Below are positions 11,746-22,022 of a DNA stretch of 64,000 nucleotides, piece by piece. Position 1 is the stretch's first letter. Each line of letters starts with the position of its first letter. Source of the DNA: Strigamia acuminata (lineage: Eukaryota > Arthropoda > Chilopoda > Geophilomorpha > Linotaeniidae). The position numbers and the translations under genes were made by a program. The notes beneath the pieces are model-generated. The model saw only the letters and a list, made by a program, of their open reading frames with translations, searched no databases and was not told where the DNA came from. The stretch covers positions 52,459,162-52,523,161 of the forward strand of contig OX442314.1 of the NCBI GenBank assembly GCA_949358305.1. Direction: 5' to 3'.

Positions 11746-12228
11746 CACGAACCACTCATTACAATTCTCAGAAATCTCCTGAATTTTTTAAAATAGTAAT
11801 TACTGGTCAACTTTCACGAACCACTCATTACCATTCTCAGAAATCTCATGAATTTTTTAAAATAGTAATTACTGGTCAACTTTCACGAACCACTCATTAC
11901 CATTCTCAGAAATCTTATGAATTTTTTAAAATAGTAATTACTGGTCAACTTTCACGAACCACGCATTACCATTCTCAGTAATCTCATGAATTTTTTAAAA
12001 TAGTAATTACTGGTCAACTTTCACGAACCACTCATTACCATTCTCAGAAATCTCATGAATTTTTTAAAATAGTAATTACTGGTCAACTTTCACGAACCAC
12101 TCATTACCATTCTCAGAAATCTCATGAATTTTTTAAAATAGTAATAACTGGCCAACTTTCATGAATTACTCATTACCATTCTCAGAAATCTCATAAATTT
12201 TTTAAAATGGTAATTACTGGTCAACTTT
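11746..12228. repeat. 69-bp tandem repeat, seven units
   Basis: Units start at 11746, 11815, 11884, 11953, 12022, 12091 and 12160. The middle units are nearly identical; the first and last are more diverged. Each contains cgaaccactcattac and taattactggtcaac. The array is open in one frame for about 97 codons because 69 is a multiple of 3; I do not consider it coding. Confidence 0.95.
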
Positions 12229-13139
12229 CACAAAACATCAATATAGCTGCAATGCGGTTTTTCCTAGTGGATCGAGTGCCACGTTTTCACCTGAGTGGAC
12301 TTTAAAACCGTATGTATTTTTCCATCTCTATATTCAATTCATTGTGTTATTATGGGGGAGATATTCAATCATATTCGAGTTTTGTAAATTTGGATCAAGT
12401 CACAGTAAAAAGGCAGTGGATTTGCAAAATAACATTCAAACTTATGTGAATGCCACTGTCTACAGAGTATACTATCAAAATAGTCAGTATTTCAACAAAG
12501 AATGTAATTATCACATGGTTTTAAATTCTGTTTTTTTTTCTTAATGAAAGACTCAGTTGTATTATTTTCGGATTGCTGTGACAACCAAAGTTACGACATT
12601 TGCCCGAATGCACAGGAACGTGTTTTGAAAGGTTCCTGAATAAACCCATCAGAACCAGCAGTGTAGCATGGGTTGCCAGCAAGCAGAGCAAAACTGGTAT
12701 TGTGCTCTCCTACCCAGGTAGTATTCCCTTCCACCTTGGCACAAGAGGTGCCCCCTTAAGACTCTGTGTGATGTATTAACACCACAAGGAATTTATGCAG
12801 GCATTATTGCATTGAAATAGTACATTGTATTGTCAATAATACAAGGTACAAAGCAGCATGGAGCTTCCATCTTTTTCTCCTAGTGACAGTTGGTCAGGTT
12901 ACATGTAATAAAGCATCTACTTTGTTTAGAGAAGTAGAGAAGGAATCTTTAGGCACAACTTCTAGCCTGGTTCATTTCCCATCTCAGGGCAAAGATGGAA
13001 AATTCTGAAATTCATGGGCCCCTAACTCCAAAAATAAAATATTTGGGCGGTATGGTCTTACCCATGATAACACTCGGGTGGCCAAGCGGTGACAAGATTA
13101 AGCAATTGCAAAGGGACACGGTCTATACCGTGCTGAAAC
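12229..13139. other. Intergenic, nothing recognised
   Basis: Short frames only (12344-12544; 12995-13130). No repeat ends or motif seen. Confidence 0.4.
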
Positions 13140-13142
13140 TTA

Positions 13143-13773
13143 CAAGGAGAGGGCAGGAGTGTGTCCCTCACAATTGTTTCATTTTTGTCAAAATAAAGTA
13201 TTGTTATTATCTAAACAGTCAATACTTTCATTATTTAAATGCAGTTAATGTTTGTTATTTATATTTGTTTTTAAAAAAATTTAATTTAATTAATTTTAAT
13301 TTTTTAACAAATATAAAATAACAAACATTAACTTGACTGCTAAAAACAAATAAAAAATAAAAGCAAAAATTTTCAGAGGCAACAAGATTTGAACCTGCAT
13401 GGAAAGATTCCTGGTCCATTGCCTTAACCACTGGACCACCACTACACACTATTCTTGCCTTCATGCAGTCAGTCATGTTGGTGAACAAAGCTGTGATGTC
13501 ATATGTCATGAGATATCAAATTACCTGGGTTCCAGAGTAAGGTTTTAACAGGCTAATCACCAAGTGTAGTGCTACACTTGACCTTTTTACTCAAAAAAGT
13601 GAAAAAAGGATGATTCTACACACAGTAAAGAATTCTGTATGTTTTAACTGTTTGTAACAATGTGAAAGAGCGTTGCATTTAAATATGAAGGTATTGACTG
13701 TTTAGATAATAACAATACTTTATTTTGACAAAAATTAAACAATTGTGAGGGACACACTCCTGCCCTCTCCTTG
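13143..13773. mobile_element. 631-bp TIR element with embedded tRNA-Ser-like sequence
   Basis: Inverted repeats of at least 100 bp (13143-13245 against 13670-13773) are flanked by TTA on both sides (13140-13142 and 13774-13776). A 3-bp TTA duplication is typical of PIF/Harbinger-type elements. A second, AT-rich inverted repeat lies at about 13255-13330. The interior carries the tRNA-like sequence annotated separately. No transposase. Confidence 0.75.
13374..13446 (-). ncRNA. tRNA-Ser-like (SINE head or tRNA pseudogene)
   Basis: On the minus strand it reads like a serine tRNA. An A-box-like TGGTCCAGTGGTTAAGGC is followed by an anticodon-arm-like ATGGACCAGGAATC, a shortened variable arm and a B-box-like GGTTCAAATCT. 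The acceptor arms pair poorly, so it is not a functional tRNA. It could supply a Pol III promoter to the surrounding element. Confidence 0.55.
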
Positions 13774-13831
13774 TTAGAACTACGGGTAATCCGGAGTGAA
13801 ATAAAGAAATGTTTGGTTTGTTTATTTAGAT

Positions 13832-14654
13832 TGTCGCGTCCTACCTGGTGATAGGTTTAAAGAGCTAACGTGTATTACTTTACCTGTGATTCTACTAAAT
13901 ATGTAAATTACCCAAATGAATACTAAGTATATGTAAATGAACAAACAGGTTTATTCAATAGGCGTAAGCCTTAAAATACACTCAGTATAAAACTAGAGTC
14001 GACTTGGTCAGAGTCGAACAAAGGATTTCTCAAGATGGCGTCGTCGGTTCCGCGTGGTCGGCGGAACAAAGGCGGCGTCTCGAGTTGTCGTAAATTCGTC
14101 ACGGATTCGTCGTTCACGGACGCGGTGGAATGCTCTTTCGAGTCTTCTATCCGTGCCTGTCGTCTAGGGGTTGGTTTTAGCGTCGCAAGGCTCCGTCCAG
14201 AAACGTGGAGTTTCTTACAGGGCACTCGGACACTTCGCAATGGAAATAATCGTGGGTCGATTATTCGGTGTGAATCCACAAGGGTTATTTTCCTGCTTTC
14301 GCGGGGAAATAACACACAGTGTAAATTCGTGAGAGTTACAGTTGCACTGGAATCAGCGGTCCTCGATCAATCCTAACTTTTGGTGGAGTTGGCCTGACGG
14401 TGAGGTAGTTGCTGTGTTCTTGGTGTCGTTTTTGTAAGTTCTGATTTTAGGCGGGAAATTCTCCCTTTTATGGGTCAGTGTGAGGGGCCGGCGCAGCCAA
14501 TGGGGGCTTGCCACCCGACGCCTCACTCCCCTAGGGGCACACACCTGCTCATGGAGAGGCGGAGCCAACACGAGGGGAACGACCGGTCTATTGCAGTGAG
14601 TCATGGGGCAAATATCCGCTTGGAGAGAAATATTTAACCCCCATGCTCACCACA
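13832..14654 (-). repeat. 3' LTR of family B element
   Basis: TGTGGTGAGC...GACGCGACA on the minus strand. It carries a TATA-like cataaaag, the shared motif GATTGATCGAGGACCG, and AATAAA near its end (cctattgaataaacctg on the minus strand). The sense strand contains a ~115-codon open frame without ATG (14315-13971). Confidence 0.93.
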
Positions 14655-14685
14655 CGTCCTTCCCCCAGCTTTGAACACGGGGTGT

Positions 14686-17600
14686 TCACAAGCGATCCCT
14701 AACTCTCCTCCAGCTCTCAGCCCGTGGTAAAGTATAATCAAAACTTAAGGCTGATGCCGGGATGTGAGGTGTCGGGAATAATCGGTTTCCATTGAGAATA
14801 GAGCGTGGGTCGCTTTGGTCATTCATGGAGAACCAAACATGTTTATTTTTTGGTTTGGATGTTGTTTTGGTCTGTGTACGCCTCGAGTATGTGAGGAATA
14901 CAACAAGATTTTCACTGTTGTTGTGGGGGGTTGATGTCTCTATGGTAATGGTCAGTACAAATGGGCTAGCCATCTGAGTTGGAATTGACTTTGGTGCTTT
15001 CGTTACTCTGGGTTGATTCTGTGAGTTCCGTGATGAGTCTTGTTGCTCGCGATTGTCAGTCGATGGTGAAGTTGTTGAGGGCCCAACTGCAACTGGTGAA
15101 ATGACACACCAGGGATTGGTTGGCTCTTGGCTAGCTGATGTGGGTGGCCGAGACAGTCGGTATTTGTCGGCTGTTACTACATCCTTCCTCGGGAAATTTT
15201 CTACCATCAGAATTTGTTGCGTTCCTGTCTCTGACTTGGCCTTGTTATGTGTCAAACCATAGCAGATGTTGCTGGTCGAGGAGACCATTTGGCCATTACC
15301 AGGTCTTAATGACGGAGGTATTCTTATATTTCCTTGATTAATGGTGGTCCATGCTTCTTTCGCCATCCATTGTAGGAGCGATTGGGTTATCGCCCAGTTG
15401 ACGTGGGCTATTTGAGCGGGGTCGGTCTGAGTCAAAGCCAGCTTGGCAGCTGCTGGATCCTCAAACTTAGTCTGGTAAGCCTGCAGTTCTCCCAAGGTGG
15501 GATTTGTTGCTTCTCTTCGGTTCCGAGCGCCGAGATCCCGCTCCTCATACCACATAACGTCGGGGTGTGGTTTTGGCGCCTGAGGTGGCGGTGGAATGCG
15601 TGGAGCGCATAGGTCAGGTAGCTGGTATCCGACTGGCGCATGAGTCGCCGCTCCTGGTAGCAAGCTGTCAGGGGGCGACCACATGATCAGTGCCGTGGCC
15701 TTTACCTCAAGGAGAGGTGGCCACTGCGGTTGGACCTGATGGGAGGTTGGCGCGATTGGGACGCTGTTTGCGGACGACTCTGGTCGATTTGCAAAGCATT
15801 CAGGAAGGGCATGGGTCAGCGTCTCGGCCAGTTCCTTTCGGGAAATGGGTTTCTCCAGGTTCGGTTCTTCGTCCAATACCATTCGTTCTTCAATGGTCTT
15901 GCACCATCCCTCTGGATCTTTCGGTCGGTCGAAGGACGACTCGATCACGGGTTTGACCCCTGGTGGGTCGAAAGCTTTGGCGTCGGTCGCCTTCTTCTTT
16001 TCGGCTGCCAAGGTTGTCCACAACGTCTTGATCCGTTGTCGATGACAGAACCTGCGTTTCCGGTTCCGTATGGTGTTGGTCACGACGGTCTGTGAAGCGG
16101 TTGTCGTGGTCTTTTGATTCGGGCGATGGACGCCCATATGTTTGGAGATTGTCGACGTCTCGTTCGACGATTGCGCGGTCCGCACGAGAAAAGGGGAAGA
16201 CGTTGCCTTGTCAGTCGCCTGTCTCTCCTGCTCGTCGACGTGATCACTCCACAGGTTAGAGGGCTCGGCTTCTTGATTGACCCGCGCTTCGTTGGACGAG
16301 GCAGGTACAACTTCAACTGATCGATGGCCTCCTTGGTGGATGACCACTTGAGTTCTTGAGCCGGAGCTGTTCGAGCGACTAAGCTGCGTCCTACTCGTCG
16401 ATGGGCCGCTCTCCACGGAGGAGATGGCCTGTCTAATTCGAGCAGGGCCGCCGGTCAAGCTCTGAGCTTGCCTCTTTAATTTCCCCAATCGTTGGTCACT
16501 TCGGAGAATTGCGACTTGATGTAGTTGCCACATTTCAGCTTGAGTGGCGACAAAACCGACGGGCGGTATCCAACCTGGCGTTTGGTTGTCTTCTCGCACG
16601 TCTCGCAACCAATCTCGGACTTCTTCTGGAGAGAAGCCGTTTCGCTCTAACGCTCGGGTTACAGCGCGGGTCGTCGTACGCTCGAGGTGAGCGATTTCTT
16701 CGCGGACGATTCGCCTCTGAGCCTTGGGGGTCGGGGCGTTGCGCCACCTGAGGGAGGTGCGCTCGTCCGCCTTGGTACCTCCGTACCAAGCTCGAATTAA
16801 TTCGTTAAAGATAGGGCTCGGCGAATCGAAATCGGGATCGATTTGCGGCCCCACTCTTTCACGCATGCTTTGCGGCGTATATTTCGCTAGCGTTCGCGGC
16901 TGGTCGAAGTGCTCCTCAATCGTTCGTGAGTATCGCAAGCGAATGGCCCAGGTGTTGGCGTTTTTCTCGGGGTACGCTTGACGAAAGAACTCCGGGGAAA
17001 ACTTTGGCAGATATTGTGTCAGCCAATCCGCATCTACAGACTTTGTTTTGTAGCTGTGGATTATTTGCAGCAGTTTGTAAGTATCGCTACCTTGTCCAGC
17101 TCTGCTCATGCCGGAACTAATTCTTTGAACTGCTTGATTGGCAGCAGTATCCTTGGTCGCACTGGGCAGTCTTTGAATTTCTTTCCAAATTTGGTCGTTA
17201 GCTTTGGAGTCCTTGAATGGAAGATCCGTTTCCAAATTGTAAATGTCGAAAATCCGTGCAATCAGGGTTTGATTCCACTTGCACCCATATCCATATGGTT
17301 TGCTCGGGATATTCTTTAATTTGTCCCAGAAATCTTTGAGTATTTTAAAGACAAATTGCATGCCTTTGTCTGATAATACTTTTTTCATGAATTTGAATCT
17401 CCGTGCTGTGTCGCTTAAATTCTCTGTGCTCTCCTCGGCAAAGCGTTTGGCCAGGGCGCCGATCTTAATCCGCCCAGTGGCAACATCTTCGGAATATTGT
17501 CCAATGAGAAAAGAAGTGTTTTTTCTCATCTTCGGCCAACACGCTAGTTTTCTGGCTCGGTAATGGGTCTGCGCCCTGTCTGGATGGCTGGCAAGCGGGA

Positions 17601-20600
17601 GCTCGTGTAACGAACAGAGAATTTGTTTCTTCAGAGTTGACTGCACTGCTATCATTCTAGTGCTGTCTGGCTCACTCCAATTGTCCTTGAAGTTTGGACA
17701 TAGTTTGTCTTGCTCATAATCTGTTTTTAATGCTCCTCTCTCCATTTTTGGCCTTTCTTGATTTTCTTCCAAAATTATTGTTGCTTTCTTTATCTCCTCC
17801 CCTCCCAAGATGTCTTCGTCTAACTGATTCGCTCTCTTGAGCTCTGAGAAGGAGCGGTTAGCCACAAACTCTTTATTGTGGTACCTCATAGTAAGATCGG
17901 GCGGTCGGCGCTTCATTGCAAATGGTTCACAATTGGCCGCTTGACTCTGCGCCGGTCGGTTCCTTTTTTCTCTTGTCTTTTTTCGTTTCTCTTTTTGGTT
18001 TTTCTTTCTGATGGGTTTAGTAACTTGAGGAGTTTGTAACGTCCCAACTGGAGGTGGTTGAGCCCTTTTTTCTAGCTGTTTTTGTTTCACCGTTGCTCTG
18101 GTTTTTATCGGGCTGCGTGCAGAGGCCCCAATTTGACGGTCAACTTTGGGATTATGCGACGTGTTTGATTGGTTAGGCTCATGAACGCAGTGTTTTAGTT
18201 TTTTCCTTTCATTCAGACAGAGGGTGCATTTATATTTGTTCATTGGGGATAACAATCGATTCCATTGTCTGTCTTCTCGCTCAGGATGATGTTCGTCGCA
18301 TTTCTGTTTGGCATGGTGAGGATGATGTGTTTTATCATTTTCAGAAGTGCTTTCTTCTGCTTCCTCCCTCTCCGAAATCGCTTGCTCCGGTTGTTCTGGA
18401 GTTGTGGCGGGTTGAGATTCAGCGTTGAAAAATTCGTCCTCACTTCCTGCCGTCCCGTCAGTTTCGTCAATTTTTTGGAATGTGTCGACCCCGCTGCCAC
18501 CTTGGCCGCTGTGAGTATGACCTGCCCATATTTCTTGGCGAAATTCTGGCGAGTATGGCTTCAATTCCCAGCCTTTTCGGTTTATACCGATACATTCTCG
18601 TTCATCTGTTGTACGACTCGCGTCAATTTGCATTTGTTGCTCCACGATATCATCCAAACTGGTTAAATAAGTGTTCGTGCTCGAGATGTTCATATGTCGA
18701 CGTGCTTGGCTGGTGCTTGTATTTCTCGTACCATCTCCTTCATCACATTGGTTTGAGTTATTTTGTTTAATTAAATCTTTAATTTTTTCCATTGGTTCTA
18801 ATATTGCTTGCCCTGCCTTATTTTTTTGTCCATGCTCATCACTAATATTCATGATTGGCAGTGGAGACAGTGTAGAAGCTCGTACATCGTTTAGCGTTTT
18901 GTTTTCGTCTTGGTCGCAGTTCACTCCTCCCGAAAAAGAAAAGACTGTTTTTGTTAAATTCTTTTTCTGTACAGTCTTGCCGTCTGATGCTTTCGTTAAC
19001 AGCTTGGTCAGGTGGCCGACCTCGCTCGTTACTTCGGTGTGGCTTGGATATGAAGGAAGCGTTGCTTTTCTGTCTCGAGCTTTTTTCTTTGGCTTGTGTT
19101 TATAATTTTCAAATTCAGACTCGAGGCAACTTAGTAGTGTTTTAGTTCTACTCGATGCTTCCCTTCTGTTGTCCTTTGTTGTTTGCTCGTTGACATGCGG
19201 CTTGGGATTGGTTACGAAATCCTTTTTCTTTTGTGAGCGAAGATGACAGCTCCGGGAAGATCGGTTTGAGGTGCTCGTGGGGTCAAGTCGGCGCTGGTCG
19301 CCGTCCCTGCCCGTTCGATTCCCCCTTGTGGACGACCGAGTTGGGTGGTCGTCGTCTGACGAGTCGGAGGGGTCGGAGGGGTCGCCATGGGGGCGATTCT
19401 CCGCTCCTCTAGGTGGAACTTCATCGCCATCTTGTGGCTTTTTCGGGCTTCCGGATGGCGGCGGCTCCTTTCCGTCGCTGCTCCCACAAAAAGAATGCCA
19501 TTTAGTTTCTTCATTCTCTGGGCCTTTGCAGTCCTTATTTGTATTCTCCCTATCGAGTGAAGCGTTAGTGGTTGCTCCAGTTTCGGATCCCTTCGAGGGG
19601 TGACGGTCCCTTGATTTCGGTTCCGGTCGGTCGTCCTCTTGGGATCTTCCTAATTTTGCCGCTTTCGTCGGCTTTGTTCTGCGCTTTCTTGTTTCCGTGT
19701 CAGAGCCACAGGGGGGCTCTTGATTTATTTTTTGGTCTTCCTCTCTTTTATTTCTCTCCGAAATGTCTTGTTCGTATTTTCTTTGGAATTTCTCTGTTTC
19801 TTTTTTCCAATTCTCGGCTTCCCATCTTTTCTGTTCATCAATTATAGCTTGTTTTTTAGCTTCATATTCTTCAGTCCATCTTTCTCGCTCCCATTCTTCC
19901 TGCTCTCTCAGGAATTGTTCTTTTTCCTTTCTAGCCTTTTCGGCTTTCATTCTTTCATGGTATTGTTCTTCCCACTTTTGGTGCTGAATTATGGCTTCTT
20001 CTCGTAATTTTTGCAGCTTTTCCATTTTATGTTGCGCCAGGAGTTCTCGGAATTGGTCCTTGTAGTCTTGGACTTTTTTATGCTTTCCTTCTACGGTGAC
20101 GTTCCATTCTTGCTTTATCTCGGCTTCCTGGTCTCCTCTCATTTTTTGTATCATCTTTTCCGTTTGCTCGGCTGTCCTTTTGTCGCGAAGTTGTTTTTCT
20201 TCTTCTTCCTTCCAAAGTTCTTTTCTTTCTGCGCTCAGTCTTTGTTGCCGATTTATTGTTTCCAATCTCGCTTCTTCTCGAGCCTTTTCGCGAGCTTTGT
20301 GAAAGGCTTTATGGGGGTCTGGTACGAAACCTCCTGTGTCACTGGGCATTTCTTGTGTCATGGGCGTCTCCGCTACCAGTCTTGCGACTGGCGTCGGGGC
20401 CTGTGTCACGCAAATAGCCTCAGTAAGTATCGTAATCGACTCCCAGGCTGAAGTTCCAAACGGAATGTTTGTTGCGACTTTTAGTTGAGCCGCTTGTTGC
20501 GATAAATAGATCAAATGGGCGACTTCCGGAGAAACTGGGGCAGGTCTCGCCGGGCCTCGGGAGGCCATCGGGGTCCTGTTCGTGTTCCGTACCGGAGTTT

Positions 20601-21114
20601 GGTTTATGGCGGCAGACGTTTGGTTCGTTGGTGGCAATGGGTTGGTGCTGACTGTGTTTGTTCGCTTTGGAGTTTTCGTGGTCTCCTCGGCCACTAGTAT
20701 CGGTACTCGTCCTGTTGTTGTATTGCGAATTTCTTTTTGATTCTTTAGGACTTCTGTATCGGTATCTTTGGTGGAGGGCATATTCAAGGAGAGCGGCTCC
20801 CGCTCGGGCTCGGTTAGGGCCTCGAGCAAAGCTGCTTCTTCCTCTTTCTGCGCCTTCGCCTTTCTTCGATTCGCTCGGGCTTTCGCCTTCGCGGATGGTT
20901 CGGGGTTGGGGCCGCCCGACTGTAGATGGTAATCGGAGGCCCTTTTCCCTTTTTCGAGCATAGGTTGCTCGGTTTCAGATGTGGAGTGTTCGTCTTTGTC
21001 TGACTTTTCGAGCAAAGGTTGCTCGGTATCAAACGCAGATCGTTCGTCTTTGTTTGACTTTTCGGGCAAAGGTTGCTCGGTTTTAGACGTGGATTGTTCA
21101 CCTTTGTCTGACAT
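14686..21114 (-). CDS. Giant fusion-like polyprotein of family B (about 2,142 aa)
   Basis: The first ATG is at 21114, about 60 bases after the primer site, and the stop lies ~30 bases before the 3' LTR; there is no internal stop. Parts in order: three 18-residue repeats (TEQPLLEKS type); proline/threonine-rich linker; a long charged coiled coil (about residues 270-480); an acidic G/P/D/S-rich stretch like that in family A gag; a CxxC...HC cluster. Next comes an integrase-like zone: HELPLASHPDRAQ in the style of the HH half of the H2C2 finger (about 17600-17560), then SDKGMQF where integrases have SDNGPQF (about 17385-17350). The CC pair and catalytic Glu seem lost. Further on, VRDWLRDVREDNQ...ATQAEMWQLHQ (about 16620-16510) resembles the family A aORF. 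No RT or protease found. Domain calls are from motif reading only. Confidence 0.8.
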   Translation of the reverse strand: MSDKGEQSTSKTEQPLPEKSNKDERSAFDTEQPLLEKSDKDEHSTSETEQPMLEKGKRASDYHLQSGGPNPEPSAKAKARANRRKAKAQKEEEAALLEALTEPEREPLSLNMPSTKDTDTEVLKNQKEIRNTTTGRVPILVAEETTKTPKRTNTVSTNPLPPTNQTSAAINQTPVRNTNRTPMASRGPARPAPVSPEVAHLIYLSQQAAQLKVATNIPFGTSAWESITILTEAICVTQAPTPVARLVAETPMTQEMPSDTGGFVPDPHKAFHKAREKAREEARLETINRQQRLSAERKELWKEEEEKQLRDKRTAEQTEKMIQKMRGDQEAEIKQEWNVTVEGKHKKVQDYKDQFRELLAQHKMEKLQKLREEAIIQHQKWEEQYHERMKAEKARKEKEQFLREQEEWERERWTEEYEAKKQAIIDEQKRWEAENWKKETEKFQRKYEQDISERNKREEDQKINQEPPCGSDTETRKRRTKPTKAAKLGRSQEDDRPEPKSRDRHPSKGSETGATTNASLDRENTNKDCKGPENEETKWHSFCGSSDGKEPPPSGSPKKPQDGDEVPPRGAENRPHGDPSDPSDSSDDDHPTRSSTRGNRTGRDGDQRRLDPTSTSNRSSRSCHLRSQKKKDFVTNPKPHVNEQTTKDNRREASSRTKTLLSCLESEFENYKHKPKKKARDRKATLPSYPSHTEVTSEVGHLTKLLTKASDGKTVQKKNLTKTVFSFSGGVNCDQDENKTLNDVRASTLSPLPIMNISDEHGQKNKAGQAILEPMEKIKDLIKQNNSNQCDEGDGTRNTSTSQARRHMNISSTNTYLTSLDDIVEQQMQIDASRTTDERECIGINRKGWELKPYSPEFRQEIWAGHTHSGQGGSGVDTFQKIDETDGTAGSEDEFFNAESQPATTPEQPEQAISEREEAEESTSENDKTHHPHHAKQKCDEHHPEREDRQWNRLLSPMNKYKCTLCLNERKKLKHCVHEPNQSNTSHNPKVDRQIGASARSPIKTRATVKQKQLEKRAQPPPVGTLQTPQVTKPIRKKNQKEKRKKTREKRNRPAQSQAANCEPFAMKRRPPDLTMRYHNKEFVANRSFSELKRANQLDEDILGGEEIKKATIILEENQERPKMERGALKTDYEQDKLCPNFKDNWSEPDSTRMIAVQSTLKKQILCSLHELPLASHPDRAQTHYRARKLACWPKMRKNTSFLIGQYSEDVATGRIKIGALAKRFAEESTENLSDTARRFKFMKKVLSDKGMQFVFKILKDFWDKLKNIPSKPYGYGCKWNQTLIARIFDIYNLETDLPFKDSKANDQIWKEIQRLPSATKDTAANQAVQRISSGMSRAGQGSDTYKLLQIIHSYKTKSVDADWLTQYLPKFSPEFFRQAYPEKNANTWAIRLRYSRTIEEHFDQPRTLAKYTPQSMRERVGPQIDPDFDSPSPIFNELIRAWYGGTKADERTSLRWRNAPTPKAQRRIVREEIAHLERTTTRAVTRALERNGFSPEEVRDWLRDVREDNQTPGWIPPVGFVATQAEMWQLHQVAILRSDQRLGKLKRQAQSLTGGPARIRQAISSVESGPSTSRTQLSRSNSSGSRTQVVIHQGGHRSVEVVPASSNEARVNQEAEPSNLWSDHVDEQERQATDKATSSPFLVRTAQSSNETSTISKHMGVHRPNQKTTTTASQTVVTNTIRNRKRRFCHRQRIKTLWTTLAAEKKKATDAKAFDPPGVKPVIESSFDRPKDPEGWCKTIEERMVLDEEPNLEKPISRKELAETLTHALPECFANRPESSANSVPIAPTSHQVQPQWPPLLEVKATALIMWSPPDSLLPGAATHAPVGYQLPDLCAPRIPPPPQAPKPHPDVMWYEERDLGARNRREATNPTLGELQAYQTKFEDPAAAKLALTQTDPAQIAHVNWAITQSLLQWMAKEAWTTINQGNIRIPPSLRPGNGQMVSSTSNICYGLTHNKAKSETGTQQILMVENFPRKDVVTADKYRLSRPPTSASQEPTNPWCVISPVAVGPSTTSPSTDNREQQDSSRNSQNQPRVTKAPKSIPTQMASPFVLTITIETSTPHNNSENLVVFLTYSRRTQTKTTSKPKNKHVWFSMNDQSDPRSILNGNRLFPTPHIPASALSFDYTLPRAESWRRVRDRL

Positions 21115-21175
21115 AATTTTCACCTGGGCAATTTTATCAAGAGAGATCACAAGTTCAGATGAGATTTATTTCTAA

Positions 21176-21193
21176 ATCCCGGACAGGCCCCCA
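21176..21193 (-). other. Primer-binding site, tRNA-Pro-like (family B)
   Basis: TGGGGGCCTGTCCGGGAT on the minus strand, two bases after the LTR end. It resembles the classical tRNA-Pro primer site with two mismatches and differs at one position from the family A site. Confidence 0.7.
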
Positions 21194-21195
21194 CG

Positions 21196-22018
21196 TGTCG
21201 CGTCCTACCTGGTGATAGGTTTAAAGAGCTAACGTGTATTACTTTACCTGTGATTCTACTAAATATGTAAATTACCCAAATGAATACTAAGTATATGTAA
21301 ATGAACAAACAGGTTTATTCAATAGGCGTAAGCCTTAAAATACACTCAGTATAAAACTAGAGTCGACTTGGTCAGAGTCGAACAAAGGATTTCTCAAGAT
21401 GGCGTCGTCGGTTCCGCGTGGTCGGCGGAACAAAGGCGGCGTCTCGAGTTGTCGTAAATTCGTCACGGATTCGTCGTTCACGGACGCGGTGGAATGCTCT
21501 TTCGAGTCTTCTATCCGTGCCTGTCGTCTAGGGGTTGGTTTTAGCGTCGCAAGGCTCCGTCCAGAAACGTGGAGTTTCTTACAGGGCACTCGGACACTTC
21601 GCAATGGAAATAATCGTGGGTCGATTATTCGGTGTGAATCCACAAGGGTTATTTTCCTGCTTTCGCGGGGAAATAACACACAGTGTAAATTCGTGAGAGT
21701 TACAGTTGCACTGGAATCAGCGGTCCTCGATCAATCCTAACTTTTGGTGGAGTTGGCCTGACGGTGAGGTAGTTGCTGTGTTCTTGGTGTCGTTTTTGTA
21801 AGTTCTGATTTTAGGCGGGAAATTCTCCCTTTTATGGGTCAGTGTGAGGGGCCGGCGCAGCCAATGGGGGCTTGCCACCCGACGCCTCACTCCCCTAGGG
21901 GCACACACCTGCTCATGGAGAGGCGGAGCCAACACGAGGGGAACGACCGGTCTATTGCAGTGAGTCATGGGGCAAATATCCGCTTGGAGAGAAATATTTA
22001 ACCCCCATGCTCACCACA
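21196..22018 (-). repeat. 5' LTR of family B element
   Basis: Same length as, and to my reading identical to, the 3' LTR at 13832-14654. As the 5' LTR it supplies the promoter for the giant ORF. Confidence 0.93.
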
Positions 22019-22022
22019 AGAT

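Larger units (their letters stand above)
13832..22018 (-). mobile_element. Complete non-autonomous LTR element, family B
   Basis: Two 823-bp LTRs (13832-14654 and 21196-22018) are flanked by a perfect 4-bp duplication agat (13828-13831 and 22019-22022). The LTRs appear identical by eye, so the insertion is recent. On the minus strand the 5' LTR is followed by a tRNA-Pro-like primer site (21193-21176), one giant ORF, and a purine tract GGGGGAAGGACG directly before the 3' LTR. It has no recognisable RT or RNase H and must be moved by another element; family A is the obvious candidate. Confidence 0.93.

Noticed and set aside
11746-12228. Possible CRISPR-like array
   Set aside because: The 69-bp units are directly adjacent without spacers, in a eukaryotic setting: a simple tandem repeat.
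14792-21175. Many plus-strand frames of 60-150 codons
   Set aside because: All are antisense to the giant family B ORF and have no motifs of their own.
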